Shown: piece after piece, positions 22,082 to 35,000 of the stretch
How the letters are laid out: every line of letters starts with the position of its first letter
Position numbering within the stretch: position 1 is the stretch's first letter
Assembly: GCA_007449985.2 (NCBI GenBank)
Contig: VIIQ02000559.1
Coordinates: 1-64,000 of the forward strand
Length of the DNA stretch: 64,000 nt
Reading direction: 5' to 3'
From: Desmodesmus armatus
Lineage: Eukaryota; Chlorophyta; Chlorophyceae; Sphaeropleales; Scenedesmaceae
Program-made: the position numbers and the translations under genes
The notes under the pieces: model-generated
Told to the model about the DNA's origin: nothing
Database searches by the model: none
The model's input: the letters and a program-made list of their open reading frames with translations, nothing else

Positions 22082-25000
22082 AAGGGTGTATTTGTCTCGT
22101 ATGCATGGGTCAACAGCAGCCATTGGCTGGTTGCAGTGCAATGCTAGGAGGTGAAGCAAGGTTTTTGCATTCTGCACAAGCACCCAGTGAGGTATTCAAG
22201 CTTGACAAACCACTTGGGCTTGCTTTGTTATTGACATGGTGTGGATGATCGTGCTCACTGCCTGCAGATATACCTTGTGACAGATGGGCGTCTCTTTGGA
22301 TTGGGGGGCGCACCATATGACCATGCAGCTGGCAGTGACTCAGCAGCCACAGCATCAGCATGATTTGCAGCTATCCTACCAAGCAGGTATTGCAGCGCGA
22401 ACGCCGTTGCTGCTGGCGGATATCTGCGCGCAGCTCTTCTGCAATGTTCAGTCCACCATGGCAGCAAGAGGTGAAGGCAGCGGCTGTTCGGGGGGTAAAC
22501 TGTGCACAGCAGCAGCTGGGTGAATGACCATGGACCGCCCTCATGACACAGGCTTGTAGTACAGTCAGGAAGCCTGCGCGGCAGAGCAACTGGGGAGGAG
22601 CAAGACAGCTGTGCATGGCAGGGCTTAGTCCATTGTTTTAGCTTGGACTTTACTTGTCCTTGATCTGAGCTCTGCCGCCCCACAAAGCAGCCGGCAGCAT
22701 CAGTGCCGCACACACCGACTGACCACTGCGCTTGCTTCTTGCGACTGTGGCAGCTGCTGCCTGTTCCCCTCAGCCTTCGGTCAGGCTGGCCTAATTTTTT
22801 CACCAGCGGGTGCAGTCTCTGGACCTGCTGCACTGCTGTCATTTGGTCAAGCTGACAGTAGTGGTGGCGCTGCTGTCCTACGCTCTCTGTTCTGTCCGTG
22901 GGGTGCAGCAGGCAGGGCCTGGTGGACACCCTCTGGTTGCAGGTGCGCTTTTGTGCATGAGCTTTGCACTAACAGTGCTACAATGCAGTCCGCACGGACT
23001 GCGCGCTGATTCTTTGCTCCCCCATCAAGCGCAAAAGTGGGGTTTTGCACCGCTATCATACCGCTTGCTGCACCGGTTCCTCCAGCAGCCTGCTGCATGG
23101 TTACCTGTGCGCTGTTGCAGGACTGACACTATCACTTCTTGGTTGCAGGGTATTTTGCGCTCTGCAGCAGACTGCGCTTCAGATCCCTCCTTGAGATCAC
23201 AGCCTGAGATCATGGGCAGCGGCAGAACAAGCGCCGTCACCAGCTCACACCCCAAAGCAGCTGTTGTGCATGCCGGCAGCATGCCGCCCCAGCATGCTGC
23301 GTAGTAGGTCCTCAAACACGGCAGCATGGTGGCTCCAGCATGCTGCACAGCAGGTCAATAGTGGGGGCTGCAACCCACAGGTGGCACAGCATCATGGACG
23401 TGCCTGTTGGTGAGCTTGTCTTGTCTTTGGTATAATCTGACATATATGCCGCAGAGTGGTGCCTGAGCAGCTGCTTGCAAGCTGAGAAGTACGTCTCTTG
23501 CCTGTTGAGCAGCTAGCACCATGCGCGCGCATATGCACTGTGCCGCACCCAACTGCTTCCTTTGTAGCTGATGCACTGTGGTTTTGTGTTGTGCTTTGAC
23601 TGCTTGTGTTGCACGCAGGTTGAGGGTTGGTTGACGCTTGGCACACCGCCAGTCCCTGGCCTTGCAGCAAGCAGCAAAGCAGGCTGCACCTGCGCCAGTG
23701 CAGGGCACACAGCAGGACGTCCAGCACACAAGCCCACCCAGGTAATGCAGCCAGCGCCAGCCATGACCCACTTGGCCCAAACATGGCTGCAGCAGCAGCA
23801 TGTGGTGGCAGCAGCGTGTGCCGCAGCAGCACTTGCACCTTGGTTGGGTCACATCTTGGACGCGCAGGCAGGAGGTGGGGTCGATGGGGTGCTTCTGACA
23901 GGCCCAGTGCGCGCCCGTGCTGAGTGTGGTTGCTGCCGGTGCTGTTGCGTTGCTCATGCAGGCATCTTACCACCAGGCGCACACACAAGTCCACACTCTG
24001 CCCTCCGTGGCTATGTTTTCAAGCGTCCACTGTGTGGCTGCACCCAGCATGCCAATAAGGCAGCTAGACTCTGGCTGTGATGTTCAGCTGTGTTGCGTAA
24101 GGTTCTTGGGTGATTGTGCTGGCTGCATGCAGATACCACTTGACCTGCATCCCACAATCCCAGCAGGACACATGGATGAAGTCGCAAGGCAGCCTGCATG
24201 CACAGACCTGCAGGATTGCGTCACGACAGACTCTGGGAGGACACAACAGCACTAGGTACAGCGAAGGACTGTGTTGCGGGGCCTAGACCCGTGTGCATAC
24301 TCTGCGGGCATCCCACCACCCAGCACGCCTCCATGCTGTGCTGGAGTGCTACAGAGCATTGCTCAGCAGCGCTCTGTGGGCTACAGGCCCTTTGAAACCA
24401 CCCAGCCGCTGTGGTCATCTGTCCTGCATGCATGCTTGCTTGCTTGCTTTCCTGCATGCTTTCATTCTTGTATGCTTGCATTCCTGCATGCTGCACCACC
24501 TCAGGTGCTGGCATGGTGAAGCTGGTCGCGTGCGGCACAGCAGCCGACGTGGTGCATCCCGATGCACCGAGGAGCAGCCCTGGTTGCAGGATGGTCAGCA
24601 GTAGTCGTTGCTGCCGCCGTTCAGCGGTGCAGCTGGCTGCCGCCGCCGTCCGCAGGCTGGGCGGTGTGCGCATGAGCAAAGCAGGCGCCGCCATTGCTGC
24701 AGCACCAGCAACCGCGTTCAACCGCAGCAAGAAAAGCCTGGGCTGCAGTCTTGTTGCAGCGCTGACCCCCAGCAGCAGCAGCCTGTCAGCCGAGGGCAGT
24801 GGCTGCGCTGTCCCGGGCGCTGCATGTGGGGTGCAGCAAGCAGGATCTGGTGGTGTCGACACCCTTAACCTGCAGGTGCGCCCGTGTGCATAAGCTTCAA
24901 GTGCAAGTCGCACTGACTGGGCAACAGTGCAATCCACTGAGTCTGTTTGCTGCCATCAAGCGCAATGGCGGGGTTCAAGAACGCGAGTAGCCGTAGTATG

Positions 25001-27180
25001 TTGGACTTGATTGCTGTCAGTGTTTGGGCAGATCGCTACAGCATAGCTGGCTGGTTGCTTGTGCTGTACGTCACCTTGTTGATATCTCTGGCTGCATGCT
25101 GCTGTGCACTCTGCTGCAGCCTGCACCTCTGACCTTGGCCAGCAGGAGAGCAAGAACAGCCTGATGAAGAGGCCTACAGCAACGGCAGCATATTGCGCCC
25201 GCCATATACAGCGGCAGCATAAGGGCCTCTGCAGCAGATCCTGGTCACAGTGGCGGCACCAGCAGCAGTACTACCACAGGTGCTGCAGCATCCGGGGCGT
25301 GGTGCCTGTGCTCTGCCAGCACAGTGTGCTGGCCTTGGTCTACAAACCTGCTGTGGATGGGTCTGTGCTGGCCTTGGCCTGGAGTGCACAGGTACCAAAT
25401 AGTGCTTGCTAACAGACCCCCTGGCTTGACCAAGACCTTGAGGCACCACAACATGACGCACGCGCCTACTGGTGACGCTCGTGATGGGTCACTGAGTTGG
25501 GGGCCAACATGCATGTGCACATGCACCAAAAGGTGCAGGTGAGTGAGTGATGGTGTGAGTGACTGTATCATGACACACCGACGCTTGTACATGCGGCCAA
25601 CTCCGCAGCTGGTTGTGTAGGTGTTGTTTGCGGTTGATGAGCATTATGCTGCAGCCCCTGGTCGGGCTGATGGGTGTACAATCATCAGGGGATTTTTTTG
25701 CTTGAGGCTCAGGAATGTCATTGCCGCCGGCACGCACTGCAAGTAGTTGTATGTCCGCTTCAGCACTAGCCAGAGTTGAGGTGATGACATATGCCGCAAC
25801 GTGGGGCGAAGGCAGCTTCTTGCAGGATGACTTTGACGGCCTTTTTAGCAGCTGCCAGGCACCGTGATACTATCAAGCAGTGCGGGGTGCTGTGCCGCAG
25901 TCATCTGCGTCCATGGTTGTGTGAAACACACAGACGTCCCTGTGCCTTTGTGGTGTGTGACTGCTTGCCTTGCGCCATGCCCCTGCAGGTTCAGAGCTGC
26001 TCCCTATCCAGCACACTGCCGGTCTCGGGCCTTGCAGCAAGCAGCAGGATGGCACCTGCGTGGTGCAGTGCAGGATACAGCAGGACATCCAGCACACAGG
26101 CGCAAACCAGGCGGTACAGCCGGTTCGCCACCAGACACTGGTGTTCAACTGCGCGTGTTGCAGCAGCAGCGGACAGAACAGCAGGTGTAGCGCAACAGTG
26201 CTGTGCACCCTGGGCATGTCAGAAAACATGCTAGACCAGGAGGTGGGTGTAATGGGTCCGCTGGCAAGCATGCAGCTTCAGACCCTCCACAGCACCATAT
26301 ATGACAGCTGCACTGTCAGGCCTTGCGCCCAGACCACCTCACTCCCCAAGCTGCCTTGCATACGAAACATTGCAGGTAGGCAAGCGTCAGTGTGTGTAAG
26401 CTGCTGGGTTGGTTCTGTGGATTGCCTTGTTCGTGCTGCAGTTGTGGCTGGCTGCCCAGGGGCTGGCTGGCTCTGGATGCTGTGTGAGCAGGGCGAGTCT
26501 AGCAACAAGACAGCTCCACAAGGCGTGTAAGCTTTGCAAAGTGGCAGCCTTAAAGCCATGATGATGTGTGTCGCATGCCCGCAGAACGTTTTTCCATGCG
26601 CAAACAGAGCAGCATGCAGCAAGCAGGCAGTGCTGGTGGTTGACAAGCTGGTTCCCTGCTGGCTGTGCGTGTGTTGCAGGTCTGGTCGGATCACACAATC
26701 TTTCTAGGCCAAATCCCGCCCCAGGCCGTGCTGAAGACTCCACGCCATGGATGCAGTCTCTATCCGCATGCGACATTCAGCTGTGCTCAGGTAAGTTGAT
26801 GCGCTTGAAGGTTGGTAATCCCCAGGCTAGGCACAGCACATAGTGTGTTCACATAAGCTGAGCCTGCAGCCGCCAGCCGACATGTTGAGAGCGTCCTGGA
26901 CCTCCGTCAGCACAGCATGTCCTCAGACAGGCACAAGTGACGTCGCAACCCTTGCTGCATGGTGCGCACGACCCGACATTCAGCCGCCAGCATGTGGTGA
27001 CTGGAGTGTTCGGCTGTTACCTTCACATCAACCAGACCACCCTTATCGTAGCCTGCTGTTAGTGTGCTGTGCAGCACCTGTCCAACGTGCCTGTTGTGTG
27101 CCTGTCTGTTGGTGTTGTGCAACATGCAAGTTGGAGGCCTTCAGTTGACCTCCCAAGGGCAGTGCTGTTGGGGCGCACAA

Positions 27181-28587
27181 GACGCTCACATAAAGCTCGC
27201 ATAAACTACAACAGCAGACGAGGCATATGCGCCTGTTGAGCAGCAAGTGATCTGTCACAGGTCACGCCGGGCGCACGCGCCCCACAAGCTGCTCCTGATA
27301 GCACAACGACCAACATGGAACGCCAGTGAACAGCAGGGCTGGCGATGACACAGCCCTCGTCAGCCAAAGCAGTCGCATGCGCATATGTGGCCATATGGCC
27401 AGGCCAGGCCAGAGCCTGTTGGTTGGCACCACAAAGTGAGTCCAGTAGGAGCAGCCCCAGCGCGCACCACGGGGAGGTTTGCTTGGCCATGCAGGCTGCT
27501 TACATCCTAGCATGTGCCACTGAGGCAGTGCCTGACCGTCAGCAGAGCACAGCTGGGGTCTACTTGCGGTTGCTGGCAATCACCATGCTCGGGAACATTG
27601 ACATGTTGCACGACATACTGCATGTCTGGTGCCACCACTTGCAGGGTATTGCAGGGTTGAAGGTCTTCTTGGAGCAGATCAGTTCAGCTGTGCAAGCTGG
27701 TGGCATGTGTGGCCCAGGGCGTGCAGCTGTCAGATTGCCCAGAGCCTAGTGCTGGATATGGGGTGCAGTGTTCTGCGGCAGTTGGTGGCCGCATTGGGAG
27801 TTGGCATGTGTGAAGGCGTGCAGTGTGATTCTGGCCCTGCTGTGTCAGCAGGAAGATTGACACTGTTGTTGGTGCTTGTGCCGCATGAAGGGCGGCAGGA
27901 ATGGCTAACGTGGCATGCTCACGATGCTGGTGACACGTGCCACCAGGACTCCATGCAGAACGTTGGTTGAGAACAAGGGATGCCAGAGCAGTCATGCTAG
28001 GCACGGACTGTCCCATTTCAGCAGGAAAAGACGGCACTAGCTGGCAGGCAGCAGCACCCACACGCACAGTGTTACAACGCGTCAAACCCACCTGCAAGGT
28101 GCTGGGCCAATCATGAACAACAGTGGCAGCCTCACCATCAGCTCCATGTACCGGAACGAGCAGCAGAGGCAGGCATGCATGACTGCCCCTTGCCGTCCCT
28201 GCTCACCCACCCTCCCTCTCTTTTGCCCTCCTGATTGTACTTCGCTGTACTGGCGCCTGCCCAAGCGGCTTTGCCAGTGCGTATTGATTTTTTGTTTTCT
28301 GGTTTGTTTCCTTTCCATGTGAGCTCTGCCTCAACTCGGAACTTGTTTCTCACACAATCACACCGAGGTTTAGTTCAAGCGGAACAGCAGACGTGAGCCA
28401 TATGATCGGATTCCACGAACCATATAAATGTCAACATAGCGACCTATCACTCCTGAAGCGTCTCATCACAGCTCACGGCGCCCTGCACAGCAGAACTCGG
28501 CTTGGAATCAACCATCTGCTGGGTACAGGTCTACAGTCCCTAAGCTTGCGAAGCTGTTCGCTTCGTCCCCGCTGAAGCTTTTGATGA
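27181..28587. other. Spacer of the inverted repeat upstream of the central gene
   Basis: No ORF is supported. From ~28,200 the sequence changes to T-rich stretches (TTGATTTTTTGTTTTCTGG at ~28,283). A TATA-like CCATATAAATG sits at ~28,418-28,430, about 160 bases before the proposed start codon of the central gene, which fits a core promoter with a 5' untranslated region. Confidence 0.5.
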
Positions 28588-30071
28588 ATGGGTTGCTATG
28601 AGTCCTCGCTGCCAGATTTGAAGACCCGGGCAAAGGAGGACCTGGCTCCCAAGCTAAAGGATGAAGAGTTCCATGGGGCAAGGGTGGCACCACATCGTAC
28701 CCAGCCCCACTTGTGGGTGGCCCTGCAGAGGGTGCGCGACAAGTTTGATGCAGTGTAAGTCATAGTGAGCCGCACTTTGCTTGTATGCTCCAGCACCCAG
28801 GCCCTTTGCAGCAGCTGCTGCTGTCTGGCCTGGCCAGGCGCAAATTAGAATGCAGAGGCACACCATGAGCACAATCTTGAACTGAGAAATGTATCTGACA
28901 CGCAGGTATGGTGATGATTACAAGTCTCTTGAGGCGGCTTGGGGGGCCCTGATGGAGCTGCACGGGGACGATGAGAGGCTTTGGGCCTTCCTGGACAAGG
29001 TGAGGTAAACTGGTGATGCGAGCCTGTAGCCCTACCCGCCACCCGCGCTGTGCTGGAGCAGTAAGTTGACTGCCAACATGGCCTGCTGTGCAGAGCTGTT
29101 GTGGTGCCTGTCAGCACACGGCTGTCCTGCAGCCTGCAGGACAGCCTCTGCACCTGCAAGAACGTCTCAGCCCATAAACACAATGCCCTTTTCATGCTGT
29201 CTGCAGGCCTTTTTCCAGTACCTAGCCAAGGAGAGGGCAAGCGTGAAGGCCAAGTACATGGCACAGCTGGGCAACGACATCACCTCTACCACCGCTGCAG
29301 GTGCGTGCACACGTGTGTCAAGCAGGGGTGCAGTGGACCCGTCAAACACTAGAAGCCTTTTATGGCGTGATTATGTCACACACATGCAGCTTGCCAGCAC
29401 CCATGACGAAGCAAGCAAGCATGCATGGGTGCAGGCAGGAGCATCTTGCATGTCAGCGGTCACCTTCACCAGCTTATTGGCCGGGAAGGTTCGGCAGCAG
29501 CTCCCACGCAGCACGTCCAGATGTCCTGGGTGGTGGGCTGAGATTATGATGCACACAACAGGCATGTGCAGGACGACGGCAGAGCGTGCACGCGTGCCTT
29601 GGCCTTGCGCGCCCATGCCATGTCAGCCATGCACCCAGCTCAATCATCCCATCACTGTTTTGCTGCACGGTGCTGCCCTTTCATGCAGACCCTCAGGTCC
29701 TGACCAAGAGCATGGATGCCATGAGCCTCTGGTCTGTGGCTGACTTGGAGAAGCAGCACCAGGACCTAGACGCAGAGGAGGCCGCCTACAAGAAGTGGCA
29801 ACAGAAGCGCAAGCCTCAGAAGTCTCCCAACCAGATTCGCCGCAAGGAGATCCTTGCGTCCATGTCCTGCAGCGCGGCGCAGGGTGGTGACACATCAGTT
29901 GAGCAGGACTGCGCCAACCTGCTGGCGCAGGTGCCGGGCCAGGCACGCGGCAGCAGCTTCATGGCAATGCGGAATGACGGCAACAGCAGCAAGCAGCACG
30001 GCCTAACAGCTGGCGAGGGTTCCGATGACGAGGACTCAGATGGGCCTGGTGACGGCGGCGGTTTTGACTAG
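28588..30071 (+). CDS. Unknown 245-residue protein with acidic C-terminus, four exons, at the centre of the inverted repeat
   Basis: Exons 28,588-28,754, 28,906-28,999, 29,207-29,300 and 29,689-30,071 join in frame (phases 2, 0, 1) with good signals: GTAAGT/CGCAG, GTGAGG/CTGCAG, GTGCGT/ATGCAG. The stop is TAG. The start ATG at 28,588 (MGCYESSLPDLKTRAKEDL) is the first in frame; an earlier exon cannot be excluded. The protein is charged and helical-looking: VYGDDYKSLEAAWGALMELH, then FFQYLAKERASVKAKYMAQL, a coiled-coil-like DLEKQHQDLDAEEAAYKKW, a basic QKRKPQKSPNQIRRKE (possible nuclear signal), and an acidic tail GSDDEDSDGPGDGGG. No transmembrane part or catalytic motif was seen, and the family was not recognised. 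The clean exon structure contrasts with the surrounding repeat arms. It could be cargo of the inverted-repeat element or a host gene that the repeats surround. Confidence 0.8.
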
Positions 30072-32089
30072 GCTGCGCCTAGTCTGCCCTGCTGCATGGA
30101 GGTGTCGACCCTGCCGCGCATTCCTGACTGACAGTCAGGTCTACTGTGGCCTTTCAGCTGGCAGCTACCCCTGCCAGGGGTGGTCATTTGCTGTAAGTGC
30201 GGGTTGCACGCTTCTGCCTTTCTGTTGTGCTTTCTTTGCCATTCATCATGCTGCTGAATTGGTATGCATGTGCTTTGTCCTGCATTGGCAGCAGCTTGCT
30301 GCCCTAGTGACTCCAGCTGTTGTATTTCGGATACTATCCGGGATGCGCCGCATTTGGCTTTTGTGCATGGTGGCATGGTTGACTTGATGCTGTGCTGGTG
30401 TGCATGCATGCATTGGGGTGTGCTCAGCACACCCCAAAGTTGAATAGTGCCTGGGTTTGGTTGGAATGAGTATGCAAGGGATGGACGAGGTCCCTATGCG
30501 CGCCCATTCGCCGCGGTCGGACCGTATGTGCAAGCTATTTGATGCAGGGGGTAGGAAAACTCCAATTTGGAGTTGCACACTGCTGAGTGCAGTGCCTATG
30601 CTGCCGTGAGGCAGCGCCATTCCCATTTGTGCAAGTGCCTTGGCAGGTGGTTGGCAGCATGTGGTCCACCGGCAGCTATCTGCGGCGGACGTGCGGCCAT
30701 AAATGTCTCAAGGGCAGCACTTGGTGGCTGGCTTCATGTGTGTGTCGACAGAGGTACTTGGATTGTGTGTGTGTTAACAGCGTTGGTGGCAGCACCCGCC
30801 GCCAGTGCTTGTGGCCGAGCCTGCTGGTGTCGTTGCCACTGAAGATGACAAAGAAAAGAGGAGATGACTTCGGCTAATTGACTTCGGCTTCGGAAGCGGC
30901 TCAAGCTGGTGCAGCTGACATGTTTCGGGATGGGTTGTTGGATGACCTTGGAGCCGCATTCTGGTTCTGTTGTTTTACGAGAGAGATTTTTTCTCGTGCG
31001 AGTGCTTTGCGGAGTGCTTCATGCCCTCAGCGACCCTTCAAGGGTTTGGCTCTTGAAAGGGCGATCAGGCAAGGCCCTGATGCAGTAAAGTAGTAGTAGG
31101 ATTGCACAAAGGATTGTCAGCAGGCCAGCCAATGCTTTCAAACACAGCATACTGTTTCGACCTCAGCATGTCACGTCTGTCAACGCCGTGTTGATAGGAA
31201 GTTCCTGTACACAGTCCTGCACTGCATGCGACAAGGGAGCTGCAGCCAAAGGGACTGCCAGCAGCGACTGCATGATGTGCAGGAACACTCTAACAACTGG
31301 CAGTCAGATCAGCCAGCCGCTGGCGGCGCATCCACAGCCTTGTGTGATGCACACTTTAGGCTTACAAAAGTAGCCTGCAGCCCAATGCAGCCCCAAAGCA
31401 TGCCTGCAAGTTGCTGGCACATGTCGTATGACAAACCGGCCCGGCCACCACTCAGTGAGATACTGTTTGGCAATATCACACCCAAGATCCGGTGTGGTAG
31501 GTGCCAGTTGCAAGCACAAGCTATCCTGTGCAGGCAGCATAATGCACAAAGGACAACCCTCCATCAGCTCAATCAAGTGACGATGCAACACCAACCTGCT
31601 TGCATGACGCTGCTTGACTGTTCAACAACACACATGTGCAGGTGCAGCATGCTAGAAGCGCTGCACTCTCCACAACATCATGGTGGAGGCACCAGTATTT
31701 AGTGACAGCATGCTGAGATGAGTGAGCAACTCGGTCAAGCCCACACAGCCACTGGCAAGCGGGACGCAGTGCCCCCTAGGATGATGACACAAACTGCTGC
31801 TCGGATCCCAGAACAGCAAGGCTACAATCACTGCAGACACCAAGAAAACAAGCAGGAGCTGGCAGCAAGCGGCACCCCTCCTCATGCCAACATGCTGACC
31901 ACCAGATATGAGTCAACAAACATGGCTTCATGAACCAACATGTGGTGCACTGCTGATGCCTGACACCTCTTGGCCCTGCCACCGTCAAATCCTGCGGCAG
32001 GATCTAGAGTCGAAACCCTGCCAAGACTGCTTGTGGCATGTGATGGGTGTCGCCCTGTCTCCCTGCAGAGGGAAGCGCTGCAGGCAGTG
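30072..32089. other. Spacer of the inverted repeat downstream of the central gene
   Basis: TGTAA, the usual chlorophyte poly(A) signal, occurs at ~30,190, about 120 bases after the stop, and may end the central transcript. Near 30,845-31,093 a frame reads MTKKRGDDFG-stop and then a 71-codon open stretch (SEAAQAGAADMFRDGLLDDL and on); it has no ATG after the stop and is not called. This same stretch carries three short hairpins (30,977-30,997; 31,034-31,061; 31,064-31,081). Nothing is supported between 31,100 and 32,089. Confidence 0.45.
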
Positions 32090-35000
32090 AGCGCACTGGC
32101 TGAGGCCCGGTTGACAAGCAGCACTTGCATTGTAGTGACGTCCATCAACAGCACCAACACAGCAGATGGGCTGAGCACTGCGGTGGACAGCGCTGGCCAC
32201 AGCCGCACATCTGTGTGATACTACCACTGGCAGGGCATCTGCAGGGCAGCGGCAGGCAAGGCCAGCACAGAGGCATTTGACAACGAGCGCGCCCACAACA
32301 GCCCCTGGCGCACATCTGAGTTTGCATGTGATTATCGTGCACTTTATGCTGTGAAGTGTGCATAGGCCCCTGCAGCGGCTGCCGTGTACGCACCATGCAG
32401 CAAGGGTTGCGATATCATTTTTGCCTGCCCGCCAAGGTTTAGGACTCTGTGCAAGATGTGTAGCTGCCGACATATCTGCTGGCGCCCTCAGGCTCAGCCA
32501 TATGCGAACAAAGGGTGTGCTGTCCCTGGGGACTACCAACGATTCAGCGCATGAGCTTAACTGAGCACAGCTGTACATCCCATGATGAGAGACGGCATAC
32601 ATGGCGTGGGGTCTTCAGCACGGCCTGGGGCGGAACTGGCCGTGACCCAATCAGAGCTGCAACACACGCACAGCCAACAGGAAACCAGCTCGTCAACTAC
32701 CAGCATTGCCTGCTTGCTACATGCTGCTGCTGGTTGCGCATGGGAGAACGTTCTGCAGGCATGCACCACAAATCATCATGGCTTTGTGGCTGCCACTTTG
32801 CAAATTTGATTAAACGCTTATCAAGTGTGGCACCTGCGCTGATCAGGTGTGGCACCTGATGGAACTGTCTTGTTGCTGATCTCGCCCCACTCAACACAGC
32901 AGCCAGCGGCTGGGCAGCCAGCTACAACTGCCGCACAAACAAGGCGCTCCACAGCACCGACCGCAGCAGCCAACATAATTGTTTTGTACTAACGCTTGCC
33001 TACCTGCCATCTTATGCATGCGAGGCAGCCTGGGTAGTCAGTTGGAAAGGGCGCAAGGCCTGCCAGTGCAGCATGCTGTCACAGCTGCTGCTGTGGAGGG
33101 TCTGAGGCCTTGTGGCCGTCAGGAGAACTCATAGGAGACAAAGATGTATGCTCACAGGCCGCAGGAAATTTCAAGTCCGCCGCAAGGTGACGTCACCACC
33201 TCTGGGACTCCTGCAATGGAGAGAAGGCTGCAGAACAGAAGTCGGAGTAGACTCTAGACTGCTCCGGGAGCAGCAGCTGTGCTTGAAGGATGCCAATAAC
33301 AACCAAAATGTATGGTGTGCTGCCGTGCAAGACAGTTCACTTGCCTGCACTGCAGTGCCAGCCAAGGCCGCACAGCATCTGCCTTGCTCTCCTGCTGCAG
33401 AGGCACAGGCTACACATGACCCACATGCTTGCACCCGCCTTCAGGACAGGACCCACTACACCCACCTCCTGATCCAGTGTCCTTGTGTGACCAGCCCAGG
33501 TTGCATAGCACTGCGCTGCACTTGCTGCTCTGTCCGCTGCTGCTGCAGCGCGCGTAGTTGAACAATGGTGTCTGGCGGCTGATGCTGGCTGTACCACGTG
33601 GGTGGGCCTGTGTGCTGGACGTCCTGCTGTGTCCTGCTCTGCACCACGCAGGTGGTGCCATCCTACTGCTTGCTGCGAAGCGCAAGACTGGCAGTGTGCC
33701 AGGTAGAGAGCAGCTCATAAACCTGCGCAGGGCCATGGCGCAAGGCAACCAGTCACAAACAACTGGTCCAGAAGAAGTACTGTGTGCCACAGACAAAACG
33801 TGGATGCATGTGGCCGCCGCACAGCACCCTTCCATCATTGAAAATACAAACATAACGGTGCATAGCAGCTGCTCAACAGGCAGGAACCATCCTGGAAGCA
33901 GCTGCTAGGCCTCACACTGCGGCACAACATACATCACGGTGTCATCACCTGCATTCTGCATGATCACTAAAGTGGACTGTTTGATGCGCTCGTTGGCGGC
34001 AAGCAGGTTTGTAGATCATGGCCAGCACAGACCACAGGCACCATGCCCCGAATGCCGCAGCACCTGTGGTAGTACTGCTGCTGGCGCCGCCACCCTAACC
34101 AGGATCTGCTGCTGAGGCCCCTATCCTGCCGGTGTATGGCTGCCGCAGCACATCACCACTGCTGTATGCCGGCCTTTTGACCGCGCTGCTCTTGCTCCTC
34201 TGCTGGCCAAGGTCAGAGGTGCAGGCTGCAGCAGAGTACACAGCAGCATGCAGCCAGAGATATCAACAGGGTGACATGCCGCACAAACCACCAGGCAGCT
34301 ATGCTGTAGCGGTCTGCCCAAAAAGTGAGTGCAATCAAGTAGACCAGAGGATGCTTATCGACCCCACCATTGCACTCGATGGCAGCAAACAGACTCAGCG
34401 GATTACACTGTTGCCTAGTCAGTGCAACTTGCACTTGAAGCTTGAAGCTCATGCGCACAGGCGCACCTGCAGCACCAACAGGCCTTGCTGCACCTCACGG
34501 CCAGCACCCGGGACAGCACAGCCACAGCCCCTCGGCAGGCATTCTCCCCCACTTAGTTGCACCAGCACACAAGGCTTGCAGCACCCGCTGCTGGGGCCTG
34601 GTTCCCTCTGGCCATCAAGCAGCCCTGCTGTTGGCTGCTGGGGTAGAGACGTGCCTGCAGGATGAACACCCACTGTGTGTCAAGCAAGATTTCACGCAGC
34701 TGAAGCAATATCTGCAATGTGCTGAGGTCGCTGACAACACATACAGTTCGTCCTGCAGCAGGACAATGCGCTGAGTCAAGTGCTGGGGAGCAAACAATGC
34801 GCGCGCACCTCTGCACCTCTGCTGCTGCGCTGGTTGCAGTCTCGTGAGTGTGCGCCCGTGGGGTCTGCGGCTGCAGGCAGGTGTGCACTTGCAAGCCACA
34901 GCCAGAAAAAAAAGGTTGAGCTGTCTGGCACATGCGATGAGGCCTGTGCTGATTGGCTACCGTAGCCAATACTATGATAGTACTGTCTGCATGCAGGGCT

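Larger units (their letters stand above)
18950..27180 (+). repeat. Left arm of a ~23 kb inverted repeat
   Basis: Successive segments reappear in reverse complement and reverse order in the right arm. Matched pairs seen by eye: 19,010-19,080 with 41,670-41,750; 19,255-19,370 with 41,290-41,410; 20,715-20,790 with 39,955-40,015; 21,050-21,260 with 39,470-39,670; 21,975-22,160 with 37,720-37,890; 22,270-22,610 with 37,210-37,570; 23,560-23,850 with 35,920-36,200; 24,890-24,960 with 34,385-34,445; 26,600-26,790 with 32,555-32,760; 26,945-26,975 with 32,390-32,420. Identity looks above 90% near 21 kb and clearly lower further in. ORFs in the arm overlap on all frames and show no domain, so the arm is taken as non-coding. 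It also contains internal duplications (22.9 with 24.85 kb, 23.65 with 26.03 kb). Confidence 0.9.

Noticed and set aside
22255..22929. 224-codon minus-strand frame in the left arm
   Set aside because: It overlaps frames on the other strand, is not conserved in the matching right arm, and has no recognisable domain.
24221..24937. 238-codon minus-strand frame in the left arm
   Set aside because: The mirrored right-arm sequence (34.6-35.6 kb) does not keep this frame, so it is not under coding constraint.
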